64,000 nucleotides of DNA from Alistipes sp. An66 (GTDB lineage: Bacteria > Bacteroidota > Bacteroidia > Bacteroidales > Rikenellaceae). A program made the translations under genes and the position numbers. The stretch spans positions 1 through 64,000 of the forward strand of contig NZ_NFHT01000002.1 in assembly GCF_002161445.1 (NCBI RefSeq). The letters are read 5' to 3'. Below are positions 26,151-34,869 of the stretch, in pieces; position 1 is the stretch's first letter; each line of letters opens with the position of its first letter. The notes below the pieces were generated by a model. That model was not told where the DNA came from and did not search any database. It saw only the letters and a list, made by a program, of their open reading frames with translations.

Positions 26151-27407
26151 ATGGAAACAAACTACCGAGCCTTGTTCGAGGCAGCCCGCCGGGCCGGCGC
26201 CGCTCTGGCCGACACACCCGCCGAACGGCTTTCGCAGGCCGTCCGCACGGCAGCCGGACTGCTCCGCACCCATACCGACACCATCCTCGCGGCCAATGCC
26301 GCCGACCTTGCGGCGATGGATCCCTCCTCGCCGCTGTGCGACCGCCTGCGGCTGACGCCCCAACGCATCGCCGCCATCGCGTCGGACATGGAGTCCGTCG
26401 CGGGGCTTCCCTCGCCGCAGGGCGAGACGATCGCCGCCTGGCAACGTCCGAACGGCATGACGATCCGCAAGGTGCGCGTCCCGTTCGGGGTCGTGGGAAT
26501 GGTCTGCGAGGCGCGGCCCAACGTCACGGCCGACATCTTCTCGCTCTGCATGAAGACCGGCAACGCCTGCGTATTGAAGGGCGGCAGCGACGCCCGTCGC
26601 TCGAACGAAGCGCTTGCGGAACTCCTCCACGAAGCGCTGTGCCGCGAAGGGATCGACGAGGCGGCCTTCACGCTGCTGCCTTCGGACCACGCGGCGGTGG
26701 GCGAACTGCTGAACGCCGTGGGCTACGTCGACGTGGTGATTCCGCGCGGCGGTGCGGGGCTGATCCGCTTCGTGCGGGAGCACGCCCGAATCCCGGTAAT
26801 CGAGACCGGCGCGGGGATCGTGCACACCTACTTCGACGCCGCAGGCGACCTCGACAAGGGCCGCGCGGTGATCTGCAACGCCAAGACGCGGCGCGTGAGC
26901 GTCTGCAACGCCCTGGACTGCCTCGTCATCCACCGCGCGCGGCTCGGCGACCTCGCCGCACTGTGCACCCCGCTGGCCGAGCACCGGGTCACGATCTACG
27001 CCGATGCCGACGCCTTCGGCGCCCTGACGGGCCACTACCCTGCCGGACTGCTCGTCCCGGCTGCGGAGGAGCACTACGGCACGGAGTTTCTGGACTACAA
27101 ACTGGCGGTGAAGAGCGTGTCGTCGCTCGACGAGGCGCTGGCCCACATCGCCCGCTACTCGTCGCGCCACAGCGAGGCGATCGTCACCGAGGATGCGGCA
27201 GCGGCCGATGCCTTCACGCGGCGGGTCGATGCGGCGTGCGTCTACGTGAACGTCTCGACGGCCTTCACCGACGGCGGACAGTTCGGATTCGGAGCCGAGG
27301 TAGGGATCTCGACGCAGAAACTCCACGCCCGCGGTCCGATGGGGCTTCCAGAGCTGACGACCTACAAGTACATCGTCTCGGGCGACGGGCAGACGCGCGA
27401 AGGTTGA
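26151..27407 (+). CDS. proA: gamma-glutamyl phosphate reductase
   Basis: Protein of 418 residues of the aldehyde-dehydrogenase fold. The catalytic Cys lies in RRVSVCNALDCLVIH (about residue 250); the conserved EARPNVTADIF and KGGSDARRSN segments are present. It makes glutamate semialdehyde for proline. Cotranscribed with proB; proC is not in the window. Confidence 0.95.
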   Translation: METNYRALFEAARRAGAALADTPAERLSQAVRTAAGLLRTHTDTILAANAADLAAMDPSSPLCDRLRLTPQRIAAIASDMESVAGLPSPQGETIAAWQRPNGMTIRKVRVPFGVVGMVCEARPNVTADIFSLCMKTGNACVLKGGSDARRSNEALAELLHEALCREGIDEAAFTLLPSDHAAVGELLNAVGYVDVVIPRGGAGLIRFVREHARIPVIETGAGIVHTYFDAAGDLDKGRAVICNAKTRRVSVCNALDCLVIHRARLGDLAALCTPLAEHRVTIYADADAFGALTGHYPAGLLVPAAEEHYGTEFLDYKLAVKSVSSLDEALAHIARYSSRHSEAIVTEDAAAADAFTRRVDAACVYVNVSTAFTDGGQFGFGAEVGISTQKLHARGPMGLPELTTYKYIVSGDGQTREG

Positions 27408-27471
27408 ACAAAGTGACAAAAAATCCGTCTGTTCGGGCAAAAAATGAAACGATTCGTAATCATTTCACCCT

Positions 27472-27479
27472 TAAATTTG
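27472..27479 (+). promoter_or_regulatory. -7 element before crcB
   Basis: TAAATTTG 32 bp before the crcB ATG; no clear -33. The resulting leader is about 25 nt, too short for the known fluoride riboswitch. Confidence 0.5.
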
Positions 27480-27511
27480 CACGTCTGTAAAATAATACCT
27501 ATTTTTAGCTT

Positions 27512-27883
27512 ATGGTTCGTGAACTTTTCTGCGTAGGGCTCGGAGGCGCGGCCGGAAGTATCGTCCGATACGTGATTTCGGCATGGATGCTGGGCGGGCA
27601 GACGCTGCTGGGGTTTCCGGCGGGGACGTTCACGGTCAATGCCGCAGGATCGCTGCTGATCGGGGTTCTGATGCAGACGCTCTCGTCATCGACGGCGGGC
27701 TGGCTGCTCATCACGGGCTTCTGCGGAGGGTTCACCACCTTCTCGACCTTCTCGGCGGACACCGTGCGCCTGCTCCGGGCCGGAGATTACGGACCGGCGG
27801 CGGGTTATGTCGCATTGAGCGTGGTCGTGTGCCTCGCCTTCACGACGCTGGGCATGCACCTGGGGTCGCAGATGAAGGGTTAG
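27512..27883 (+). CDS. crcB: fluoride exporter CrcB/Fluc
   Basis: Protein of 123 residues with four hydrophobic helices and the family signatures GGAAGSIVRYVIS, GTFTVNAAGSLLIG and GFCGGFTTFSTFS. The last is the Phe-box/Na+-binding region. Fluc proteins form dual-topology dimers that expel F-. A single gene implies a homodimer. Confidence 0.93.
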   Translation: MVRELFCVGLGGAAGSIVRYVISAWMLGGQTLLGFPAGTFTVNAAGSLLIGVLMQTLSSSTAGWLLITGFCGGFTTFSTFSADTVRLLRAGDYGPAAGYVALSVVVCLAFTTLGMHLGSQMKG

Positions 27884-28001
27884 AGCAAGGGGGGGGGAGA
27901 TCAGCCCGGCAACAGCAGAAGGATGCGAGGGAGAGGCCGGGGAGAGGGGCCGAGAGAGGGCCGAGGAATGCAAACATATAAACTTTAACAACTGATACAT
28001 T
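27884..28001 (+). promoter_or_regulatory. G-rich leader of ackA
   Basis: The 118-bp spacer begins with a run of nine G (27889-27897), followed by a purine-rich stretch in which GAGAGG(G)GCCG recurs three times. Four G3-G4 tracts fall within about 32 nt. No TAnnTTTG element is convincing. The G run may be a slippage site or part of a quadruplex. Confidence 0.4.
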
Positions 28002-29204
28002 ATGGTAATTCTCGTATTGAACTGCGGATCGTCGTCGATCAAATACCAGGTGATCGACATGACGGACGCTTCGGGCAAACTGCTCGCCAAAGGACTCGTG
28101 GAACGCATCGGCCTGCCGGAGGGTGACCTGACGCACAAACCCGTCGGCAAGACGCCGTTCGAGGTGCACCAGCCGATCCCCGACCACACGACGGGCATCA
28201 AGCTGGTTCTCGACGCCCTGACGGACCCCGCACACGGCGTGATCTCGTCGCTCGACGAGGTGAAGGCCGTCGGCCACCGCGTGGCACACGGCGGCGAATA
28301 CTTCCCGGAGAGCTGTCTGGTGACCGGGGACGTGAAGGAGAAGATCCGGTCGCTGTGCCAGATCGCACCGCTGCACAACCCCGCGAGCCTCGAAGGAATC
28401 AACGCCGTGGAGACCGTACTCCCGGGCACACCGCAGGTGACGGTCTTCGACACGTCGTTCCACCAGACGATCCCCGCCGTGAACTACATGTACGCCCTGC
28501 CGTACGAATACTATGAAAAATACCGCGTGCGCAAGTACGGCTTCCACGGCACGAGCCACAAGTATGTGGCGCGCGTGGGCGCCAGACTGGCCGGACTGGA
28601 CTTCGAGAACGCGAAGATCATCACCTGCCACATCGGCAACGGAGGATCGGTGACGGCCGTGCTGAACGGCAAGTCGTTCGACACGTCGATGGGCTTCTCG
28701 CCGCTCGACGGTCTGGTGATGGGCACGCGCTGCGGGCAGGTGGACGCCAGCGCCATCACCTTCATCGGCGCAAAGGAGGGCATGAGCTATGCCGAACTGG
28801 AAACGATGATGAACAAGAAGTCGGGCGTTCAGGGCCTGACGGACATTTCGAGCGACATGCGCGACATCGACCACGCCTACGAGGAGGGCAACCCGCGTGC
28901 GATTCTGGCGCGCGACATGTACTACCGCCGGATCAAGAAATTCGTGGGCGAATACGCCGCAGAGATGGGCGGCGTGGATCTGATCGTCTTCACGGGCGGC
29001 GTGGGCGAGAATTCGAGCGACATGCGCGAATCGGTCTGCACGGGCCTGGAATTCATGGGTGTGAAGTTCGACACGGAGGCCAACCGGGGCGCCCGCGGCG
29101 TGAACAAGCTGCTCTCGACGGCCGACTCGAAGGTCAAGGTCGCCGTGATCGCCACCGACGAGGAGCTGATGATCGCCACCGACACCTACAACCTGGTGAA
29201 ATAG
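28002..29204 (+). CDS. ackA: acetate kinase
   Basis: Protein of 400 residues of the ASKHA fold: phosphate loop NCGSSSIKY (7-15), HRVAHGG, catalytic-site FHQTIP and YGFHGTSHKYV, and TGGVGENS near the C-terminus. It converts acetyl phosphate and ADP to acetate and ATP. It stands first in a cluster with ptb and buk; the usual partner pta is not next to it. Length and the FHGTSH motif fit AckA rather than Buk. Confidence 0.95.
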   Translation: MVILVLNCGSSSIKYQVIDMTDASGKLLAKGLVERIGLPEGDLTHKPVGKTPFEVHQPIPDHTTGIKLVLDALTDPAHGVISSLDEVKAVGHRVAHGGEYFPESCLVTGDVKEKIRSLCQIAPLHNPASLEGINAVETVLPGTPQVTVFDTSFHQTIPAVNYMYALPYEYYEKYRVRKYGFHGTSHKYVARVGARLAGLDFENAKIITCHIGNGGSVTAVLNGKSFDTSMGFSPLDGLVMGTRCGQVDASAITFIGAKEGMSYAELETMMNKKSGVQGLTDISSDMRDIDHAYEEGNPRAILARDMYYRRIKKFVGEYAAEMGGVDLIVFTGGVGENSSDMRESVCTGLEFMGVKFDTEANRGARGVNKLLSTADSKVKVAVIATDEELMIATDTYNLVK

Positions 29205-29264
29205 TCCACCGACTCCGACACCAAACCAACGGAAACAAACACGAACAACCAAAACCTGATAATT

Positions 29265-30173
29265 ATGATTCAGCATCTTACCGAAATCGTCGAAGAGGCG
29301 AGAAAACGGGGCAAAAGACGTCTGGCCGTAGCTTACGGACAGGATTCGCACACGCTGGAAGCGGTTTACAACGCCTATAAGGAAGGGCTCGTGGAGCCGA
29401 CGCTCTACGGCGACAAGAAAGTGATCGAGCAGGTCTGCGCGGAGAACAACATCGACATCAAGGCCTTCAACATCGTCGACGAACCGAACGACGTGAAGTG
29501 CGTGCAGCAGGCCGTAGCGGCCGTCGTCGCAGGGAATGCCGACGTGCTGATGAAGGGTCTGGTCTCGACGGACAAGTACATGCGCGGCATTCTGAACAAG
29601 GATGCGGGTCTCTTCCCGCCGAAGGGCGTGTTGAGCCACGTCTCGATCGTGGAGATGCCGTGCTACCACAAACTGCTGATCATCTCGGACGTGGCGGTGA
29701 TCCCGCTGCCGGACTTCAAGCAGAAGATGAAACAGATCGGCTATCTGGCGCAGACGGCCAACCTGCTGGGCATCACGACGCCGAAGATCGCCTGCATCGC
29801 CCCGTCGGAACAGGTTCTTCCGAACGTGATCTCCTCGACGGACGGAGCCCTTCTGGCGAAGATGGGCGACCGCGGACAGCTGGGCAACGTGATCGTCGAC
29901 GGACCGCTGTCGCTGGACGTGGCGCTCTACAAGGAGGTTGCCGAACACAAGAAGGTGAAGGGTTCGTCGGTGGCCGGCGACCCGGACTGCCTGCTCTTCC
30001 CGAACCTGGAATCGGCCAACGTCTTCTTCAAGAGCACGACGCACCTGTGCGGCGGAGAGCTGGCCGCCATGGTGATGGGCACGAACGTACCGTGCGTGCT
30101 GACGTCGCGCGGCGATACGAGCCGCACGAAGCTCTTCTCGATCGCCCTGGCCTGCCTGGCCGTAAGAAAATAA
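29265..30173 (+). CDS. ptb: phosphate butyryltransferase-like acyltransferase
   Basis: Protein of 302 residues of the PTA_PTB fold (DVLMKGLVSTDKYMRGILN, SHVSIVEMP, SDVAVIPLPDF, LLFPNLESANVFFKS). The length and gene neighbours point to phosphate butyryltransferase rather than Pta. It exchanges CoA and phosphate on butyryl- or branched-chain acyl-CoA. It lies 60 bp after ackA and 55 bp before buk. The acyl specificity cannot be read from sequence. Confidence 0.9.
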   Translation: MIQHLTEIVEEARKRGKRRLAVAYGQDSHTLEAVYNAYKEGLVEPTLYGDKKVIEQVCAENNIDIKAFNIVDEPNDVKCVQQAVAAVVAGNADVLMKGLVSTDKYMRGILNKDAGLFPPKGVLSHVSIVEMPCYHKLLIISDVAVIPLPDFKQKMKQIGYLAQTANLLGITTPKIACIAPSEQVLPNVISSTDGALLAKMGDRGQLGNVIVDGPLSLDVALYKEVAEHKKVKGSSVAGDPDCLLFPNLESANVFFKSTTHLCGGELAAMVMGTNVPCVLTSRGDTSRTKLFSIALACLAVRK

Positions 30174-30228
30174 GACGCAGCCCGAAACCACACAACCAAC
30201 CAACCTAACCTGCTGAACCGAGAACTTT

Positions 30229-31296
30229 ATGGGCTACAAGATTTTAGCGATAAATCCCGGCTCAACATCCACGAAGGTCGCCCTCTATGACGAGGAGCGG
30301 CCTTTGTTGGATCTGACCCTGCGGCACTCCACCGAGGAGCTGCAACGCTTTACCGACGTAATCGACCAACTGGACTGGCGCCGGGGACTGATTCTCTCGG
30401 CGCTGCGCGAAGCGAACTTTCCGCTCCGGGAGCTCTCGGCCGTCATCGGCCGCGGCGGACTGATCCGCCCCATCCCGGCGGGAGTCTACGAAGTGAATTC
30501 GCGGATGCGCTACGACCTGCGCAACGCCGTGATGAAGCACGCCTGCAACCTGGGCGGGCTGCTTGCGGCGCAGATCGCACACATGGCCAAAGTGAAGGCC
30601 TATATCGCCGACCCGCCGGTGGTGGACGAAATGGACGACCGGGCGCGCATCACGGGCATGCCGATGTGTCCGCGCAAGTCGGTGTTCCACGCCCTGAACC
30701 AGAAGGCCATCGCACGGCTGCACTGCGAAAAGACCGGAAAGGTCTACGAAGAGACGAACCTGATCGTGGCGCACATGGGCGGCGGCATCTCGGTGGCGGC
30801 GCACCGCCGGGGAAGGATCGTCGACGTGAACAATGCACTGGACGGCGACGGGCCCTTCGCTCCGGACCGTGCCGGAAGCATCCCGTCGAGCGATCTGATC
30901 AAGGTATGTTTTTCGGGCCAGTACACGAAGGAGGAGCTGTTGAAGTACGTGTCGAGCAAGGGCGGACTGGTCGCCTATCTGGGGACGAACTCCGTCATGC
31001 AGGTGATGGAGCGTATCGCACAGGGCGACCAGCGGGCCCGGAAGGTGCTGGATGCCATGTGCTACAACGTCTCGAAGCAGATCGGTGCAATGGCCGCGGC
31101 GCTCGAAGGCCGGGTGGAGGGCATTCTGCTGACGGGCGGCATCGCCTACAACGAACCGGTCGTGGAGTATATTCGCCGCCATTGCGGCTTCATCGCCCCG
31201 GTCACGGTCTATGCCGGGGAGAACGAACTCGAAGCATTGGTACAGAATGCGCTGGTGGTACTCCGGGGAGTCATCACACCGAAGGTCTACAAATGA
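30229..31296 (+). CDS. buk: butyrate kinase
   Basis: Protein of 355 residues, ASKHA fold: NPGSTSTKVALYD at the N-terminus, GRGGLIRPI, HMGGGISVAAHRRG and LTGGIAYNEPVV. The length is typical of Buk and shorter than AckA. It makes ATP from butyryl or isobutyryl/isovaleryl phosphate. Last gene of the ackA-ptb-buk cluster, ended by the terminator at 31355-31387. Confidence 0.94.
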   Translation: MGYKILAINPGSTSTKVALYDEERPLLDLTLRHSTEELQRFTDVIDQLDWRRGLILSALREANFPLRELSAVIGRGGLIRPIPAGVYEVNSRMRYDLRNAVMKHACNLGGLLAAQIAHMAKVKAYIADPPVVDEMDDRARITGMPMCPRKSVFHALNQKAIARLHCEKTGKVYEETNLIVAHMGGGISVAAHRRGRIVDVNNALDGDGPFAPDRAGSIPSSDLIKVCFSGQYTKEELLKYVSSKGGLVAYLGTNSVMQVMERIAQGDQRARKVLDAMCYNVSKQIGAMAAALEGRVEGILLTGGIAYNEPVVEYIRRHCGFIAPVTVYAGENELEALVQNALVVLRGVITPKVYK

Positions 31297-31354
31297 CGCC
31301 TCCGCCCGGGGACGGGCAGAGAGGGAAAAGAGGGAGCAACGAAATCCCCGACGA

Positions 31355-31387
31355 CAGATCGCCTACTTGCGGGCGATCTGTTTTTTT
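31355..31387 (+). terminator. terminator after buk
   Basis: CAGATCGCC/GGCGATCTG (31355-31363/31372-31380) followed by seven T. Its right side overlaps the 3' end of the convergent flippase gene. Confidence 0.88.
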
Positions 31388-32811
31388 ACGATGGCGCAGA
31401 CCTCGCGGAAGGCTTCGAGCCGGCAGCCCCACGAGAGCCCGACATAGACGAGCACCCCGACGGATACTTCGGCCAGCAGACGCAGGATGTCATTCCCGGG
31501 CAGCCAGAGGGCCGTCGCGCGTACGGCGGCATACATGGCGGCGGAGACCAGCGCGACGGGCAGCAGCGTAACGAGGATCCGGCGGATGGACAGCGTGGTA
31601 AAGCGGCGTGCGGCCCCGAAGTTCACGGCCATTTCGCAGGCGGCGATCACGACCAGCCCCCAGACGACGGCCATCACGCTGTGGGGGATCGTCACGGCGA
31701 AGACCACGGTCATGAGGATCTTCTTAACGATTTCGAGACGCACGATCAGCGGTCCCCGGCATTGAGCCTTCAGGACGTTGCTGGCGACAAGCCCGACGGT
31801 ATAGAAGATGCCGGAGAGGCAGACGACCTCGAAATAGGGCACCGTGGGCATCCATTCCCGGCCGAGCAGAACGGCGAACATGTCGTGCGCCACGGCCGAC
31901 ATGCCGAGCATGAGGGGGAACATCACGTAGGCGACGACCATGACGACCTGACGGTAGCTTTCGGCGAACTTCGGAGCGTCGTCGCGGATCTTCGCCAGCG
32001 CCGAGAAGGTGACGTTCTGAATGGCCTGCATGCCGGTGGTTGCGGGCATGTCCTTGAGCTTCACGGCCTGGTCGAAGGAGCCGAGGGTTGCGGGCGAATA
32101 GAGCTTCCCGAGGAAAAACTGGGGGATCTTGCCGTAGAAGTTCGAGATCAGATCGGTGGCCATGAGGCTGTATCCGAAGGGGGCCATTTCGCGGATGGGC
32201 GCGATGCCGCATGCCCCGCGGGGGCGCCACTCGCTGAGCCACCACAGCAGCGCGGCCCTGACCGCCGCCGCCAGCACGCGCTCGGCCACAAGGCTCCAAA
32301 TCCCCCACCCGGCCAGGGCCAGGGCAATGGCCGCGAGCCCGCCGACGAGCGACGAGAAGAAGGTCACCTTCGAGAGGAGTTCGAAACGGAACTGACGGGT
32401 GAAGATGGCGTTCTGGACGGTGCACAGGGCGTTGAGCGGCAGAAGCAGGAAAAAGACCGGCGTGATGCGGGCGATTTCGGGCATGTCGTACCAGCGGGCG
32501 ACGAACGGCATGGTTGCGACGAGCAGGAGATAGAGGGCCGTCGCAACGAGGATGTTGAAGAGGAAGACCGACTTGTAGTCGCAAGGGCCCGGATTGCGGT
32601 GGCGGACAAGGCTCTGCGAGAAGCCGCCGTCGACGATCACGAGCAGGACGGTGACCACGGCCGACGGAATGGACATGAAGCCGAGGATCTCCCGGGTGAG
32701 CAGCCGCAGGATCACGAACCGCACGGCCATGGTGAGGAGCATCGAGCCGAACTTCTCGGCCATGCTCCACGCCACGCCCCGGGCGACTTTCGCTTTGAGC
32801 TCTCCGGCCAA
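31363..32811 (-). CDS. MOP-family polysaccharide flippase (WzxC/TuaB-like)
   Basis: Protein of 482 residues with about 12-14 hydrophobic helices. The opening KAKVARGVAWSMAEKFGSMLLTM and the FDQAVKLKDMPATTGMQAIQNVTFSALAK region match the lipopolysaccharide-biosynthesis flippase branch that includes WzxC and TuaB. It would move undecaprenyl-linked glycans across the inner membrane. No glycosyltransferases are adjacent; it follows pyk by 3 bp and is last in an aroQ-pyk-flippase unit, so its substrate pathway is encoded elsewhere. Confidence 0.85.
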   Translation of the reverse strand: MAGELKAKVARGVAWSMAEKFGSMLLTMAVRFVILRLLTREILGFMSIPSAVVTVLLVIVDGGFSQSLVRHRNPGPCDYKSVFLFNILVATALYLLLVATMPFVARWYDMPEIARITPVFFLLLPLNALCTVQNAIFTRQFRFELLSKVTFFSSLVGGLAAIALALAGWGIWSLVAERVLAAAVRAALLWWLSEWRPRGACGIAPIREMAPFGYSLMATDLISNFYGKIPQFFLGKLYSPATLGSFDQAVKLKDMPATTGMQAIQNVTFSALAKIRDDAPKFAESYRQVVMVVAYVMFPLMLGMSAVAHDMFAVLLGREWMPTVPYFEVVCLSGIFYTVGLVASNVLKAQCRGPLIVRLEIVKKILMTVVFAVTIPHSVMAVVWGLVVIAACEMAVNFGAARRFTTLSIRRILVTLLPVALVSAAMYAAVRATALWLPGNDILRLLAEVSVGVLVYVGLSWGCRLEAFREVCAIVKKQIARK

Positions 32812-32814
32812 CGT

Positions 32815-34287
32815 CTACCGGTGCTGTGCCGCGATCATCTCGTTGCGCAGACGGATATTGCGGACGTTGGCGATTTCGACGTAGGAGGCGCCGCCGTCGG
32901 GGCCGAAGCTGCCGCCGACGATGGCCAGCAGGTCCTCATCGTCGAGTTTGCGATACTGGTCGATGAATTCCAGGGCATCGACCAGGAAATGGTACTTGTC
33001 GGCGAGCTCCTGGTTGCGGAGGATCGGCACCACGCCGTAGGAGAGGGCGAGGATACGCTGCGCATGGAGCTGGTAGCAGACGGCCATGACGGTTTTCCGG
33101 CCGCGGAAGGCCGCCAGATAACGGCCCGTACGGCCGGTCTTGGTGTCGAGGACGACGTACTTGATCGGGAGGTTCGTCGACGCCCGCACGGCGGAACGCG
33201 CCAGCTGGGCGGTGATTTCGTGGTTCACCGAGACCATGTTCATGTCGATCATGGGCTGGAAGTGCTCTTCGTCGCGTTCGATGGCGCGGGCCACGCGGGC
33301 CATGGTCTCGACCGCCTCGACGGGATAGTCGCCCATGGCGGTCTCGTCGCTCAACATCACGGCGTCGACGCGCTCGTAGATGGCGCTGGCGACGTCGCTG
33401 ACCTCGGCGCGCGTCGGCCGGGGCGACTTGACCATCGAATAGAGCATCTGCGTGGCGATGATCACGGGACGCTTGGCGCAGATGCACTTCTCGACGATGC
33501 GCCGCTGGGCATTGGGGATCGCCTCGGCGGGGAGTTCCACCCCGAGGTCGCCGCGGGCCACCATGATGCCGTACGAAGCCTCGATGATCTCGTCGATGTT
33601 GTCGAGCCCCTCCTGGTTCTCGATCTTGGAGATGATCTTGATCTTGCTGCCGTGGGCGTCGAGGATCTCCTGCACGGCCTTGACGTCGCGGGCCGAGCGG
33701 ACGAACGAATGGGCGATGAAGTCGACGTCGTTGCGCACGGCCCACTCGATGAAGCGGCGGTCCTTCTCGGTCACCGAAGGGAGGTCGATCGAGACGCCGG
33801 GGACGTTGACGCTCTTGCGCGAACGCATGGCGCCGCCGACGAGGAATTCACAGTCGAGCTCCGTGTCGGACTTCCCGACGACGCGGATCTCCAACTCGCC
33901 GTCGGCGATCAGCATCCGGGCTCCGACGGGGATGTCGCGGACAATGGTGGGGACGTTCATGTAGACGACCTTCCGGGTGGTGAGGTCGGAGCCGTCGGAG
34001 CCGCGCACGGCGACCCGGTCGCCGGCCCGGAAATTGATGCTGTTGCCATATTCGTCGGCGATGGTCGTCACACGGATCTCGGGGCCCTTGGTGTCGATCA
34101 TGATCGGGATGGCGGGATTGACCCGATGGACGGTCTCGACGATCTTCGTGGCCCCCTCCTCGGAGACGTGGGCCGAATTCACGCGGATGACGTCCATCCC
34201 GGCATCGAAGAGTTTCTGCACGAACTCCTCGGTGCAGCGGAAATCCGACATCGTGGCGACGATCTTGGTTTTTTTCATGCGATACAT
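32815..34287 (-). CDS. pyk: pyruvate kinase
   Basis: About 490 residues. Signatures: KTKIVATMSDFRC, DTKGPEIR, SKIENQEGLDNIDEI (catalytic Lys-Glu), VARGDLGVELP, ATQMLYSM, then a C-terminal allosteric domain. It makes ATP and pyruvate from phosphoenolpyruvate. Three in-frame ATGs compete (34317, 34287, 34278). 34287 is chosen because GAGAG lies close upstream; 34278 gives the usual start MKKTKIVATM. It lies downstream of aroQ with a short gap. Confidence 0.94.
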   Translation of the reverse strand: MYRMKKTKIVATMSDFRCTEEFVQKLFDAGMDVIRVNSAHVSEEGATKIVETVHRVNPAIPIMIDTKGPEIRVTTIADEYGNSINFRAGDRVAVRGSDGSDLTTRKVVYMNVPTIVRDIPVGARMLIADGELEIRVVGKSDTELDCEFLVGGAMRSRKSVNVPGVSIDLPSVTEKDRRFIEWAVRNDVDFIAHSFVRSARDVKAVQEILDAHGSKIKIISKIENQEGLDNIDEIIEASYGIMVARGDLGVELPAEAIPNAQRRIVEKCICAKRPVIIATQMLYSMVKSPRPTRAEVSDVASAIYERVDAVMLSDETAMGDYPVEAVETMARVARAIERDEEHFQPMIDMNMVSVNHEITAQLARSAVRASTNLPIKYVVLDTKTGRTGRYLAAFRGRKTVMAVCYQLHAQRILALSYGVVPILRNQELADKYHFLVDALEFIDQYRKLDDEDLLAIVGGSFGPDGGASYVEIANVRNIRLRNEMIAAQHR

Positions 34288-34330
34288 AAAGCTCTCGTTT
34301 TTCGTTATCAGATACATTCAGCGGTCCCGG

Positions 34331-34756
34331 CTATCGGACGGGATTCAGCAGCGCCTCGACGCCCAGCCGGTAGGAGTCGAGACCGAAGCCCATGATCGAC
34401 CCCCGGACGACGGGTGCGAGCATCGACGTATGGCGGAAACCCTCGCGGGCGAGGATCGAGGAGATGTGGACCTCGACGACCGGCACGGAGACCGCCGCCA
34501 CGGCGTCACGCAGGGCGACCGACGTATGGGTATAGCCTCCGGCGTTGAGCACGATTCCGTCGTAACGGCCCTCGGCCTGCTGGATCGTGTCGATGAGCAC
34601 GCCCTCGTGATTCGACTGGAAATAGTCGAGTCCGACTCCCGGGAAGCGCGACTTCAACTCCCCGAAGAGCTCTTCGAAGGTGCGGGTTCCGTAGATTTCG
34701 GGATTGCGCCGACCCTGCAAGTTCAGGTTCGGGCCGTTGAGAATCAGGATTTTCAT
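34331..34756 (-). CDS. aroQ: 3-dehydroquinate dehydratase, type II
   Basis: Protein of 141 residues: MKILILNGPNLNLQGRR start, IYGTRTFEEL (catalytic Tyr), NAGGYTHTSVALRDA, and EVHISSILAREGFRH (catalytic His and lid). It forms dehydroshikimate in the shikimate pathway; type II enzymes are dodecamers. The ATG at 34756 is preferred over a TTG two codons upstream. It leads the aroQ-pyk-flippase transcript. Confidence 0.95.
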   Translation of the reverse strand: MKILILNGPNLNLQGRRNPEIYGTRTFEELFGELKSRFPGVGLDYFQSNHEGVLIDTIQQAEGRYDGIVLNAGGYTHTSVALRDAVAAVSVPVVEVHISSILAREGFRHTSMLAPVVRGSIMGFGLDSYRLGVEALLNPVR

Positions 34757-34811
34757 GGTCAATCAAATTTATATTCCGGGCAACCTGACAGCGCATCGCT
34801 GTTTCAGGGGA

Positions 34812-34849
34812 CAAAGGTAGTCATTTTCGCCGAAAAATCGGTATCTTTG
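34812..34849. promoter_or_regulatory. divergent -7 elements for aroQ and thiL
   Basis: Minus-strand TACCTTTG (34819-34812) faces aroQ; plus-strand TATCTTTG (34842-34849) faces thiL and lies 20 bp before its ATG. Neither has a good -33. No TPP riboswitch can fit in the short thiL leader. Confidence 0.6.
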
Positions 34850-34869
34850 CGGCAAGGCAGATCAAAAAC

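Noticed and set aside
27408..27511. Fluoride riboswitch before crcB
   Set aside because: The leader after the -7 box is about 25 nt and lacks the conserved pseudoknot sequences.
34278..34317. Longest possible start of pyruvate kinase
   Set aside because: The first 10 residues have no counterpart in the family; a start at 34287 or 34278 fits better.
34842..34869. TPP riboswitch before thiL
   Set aside because: The leader is only about 15 nt, and no THI-box sequence is present on either strand nearby.
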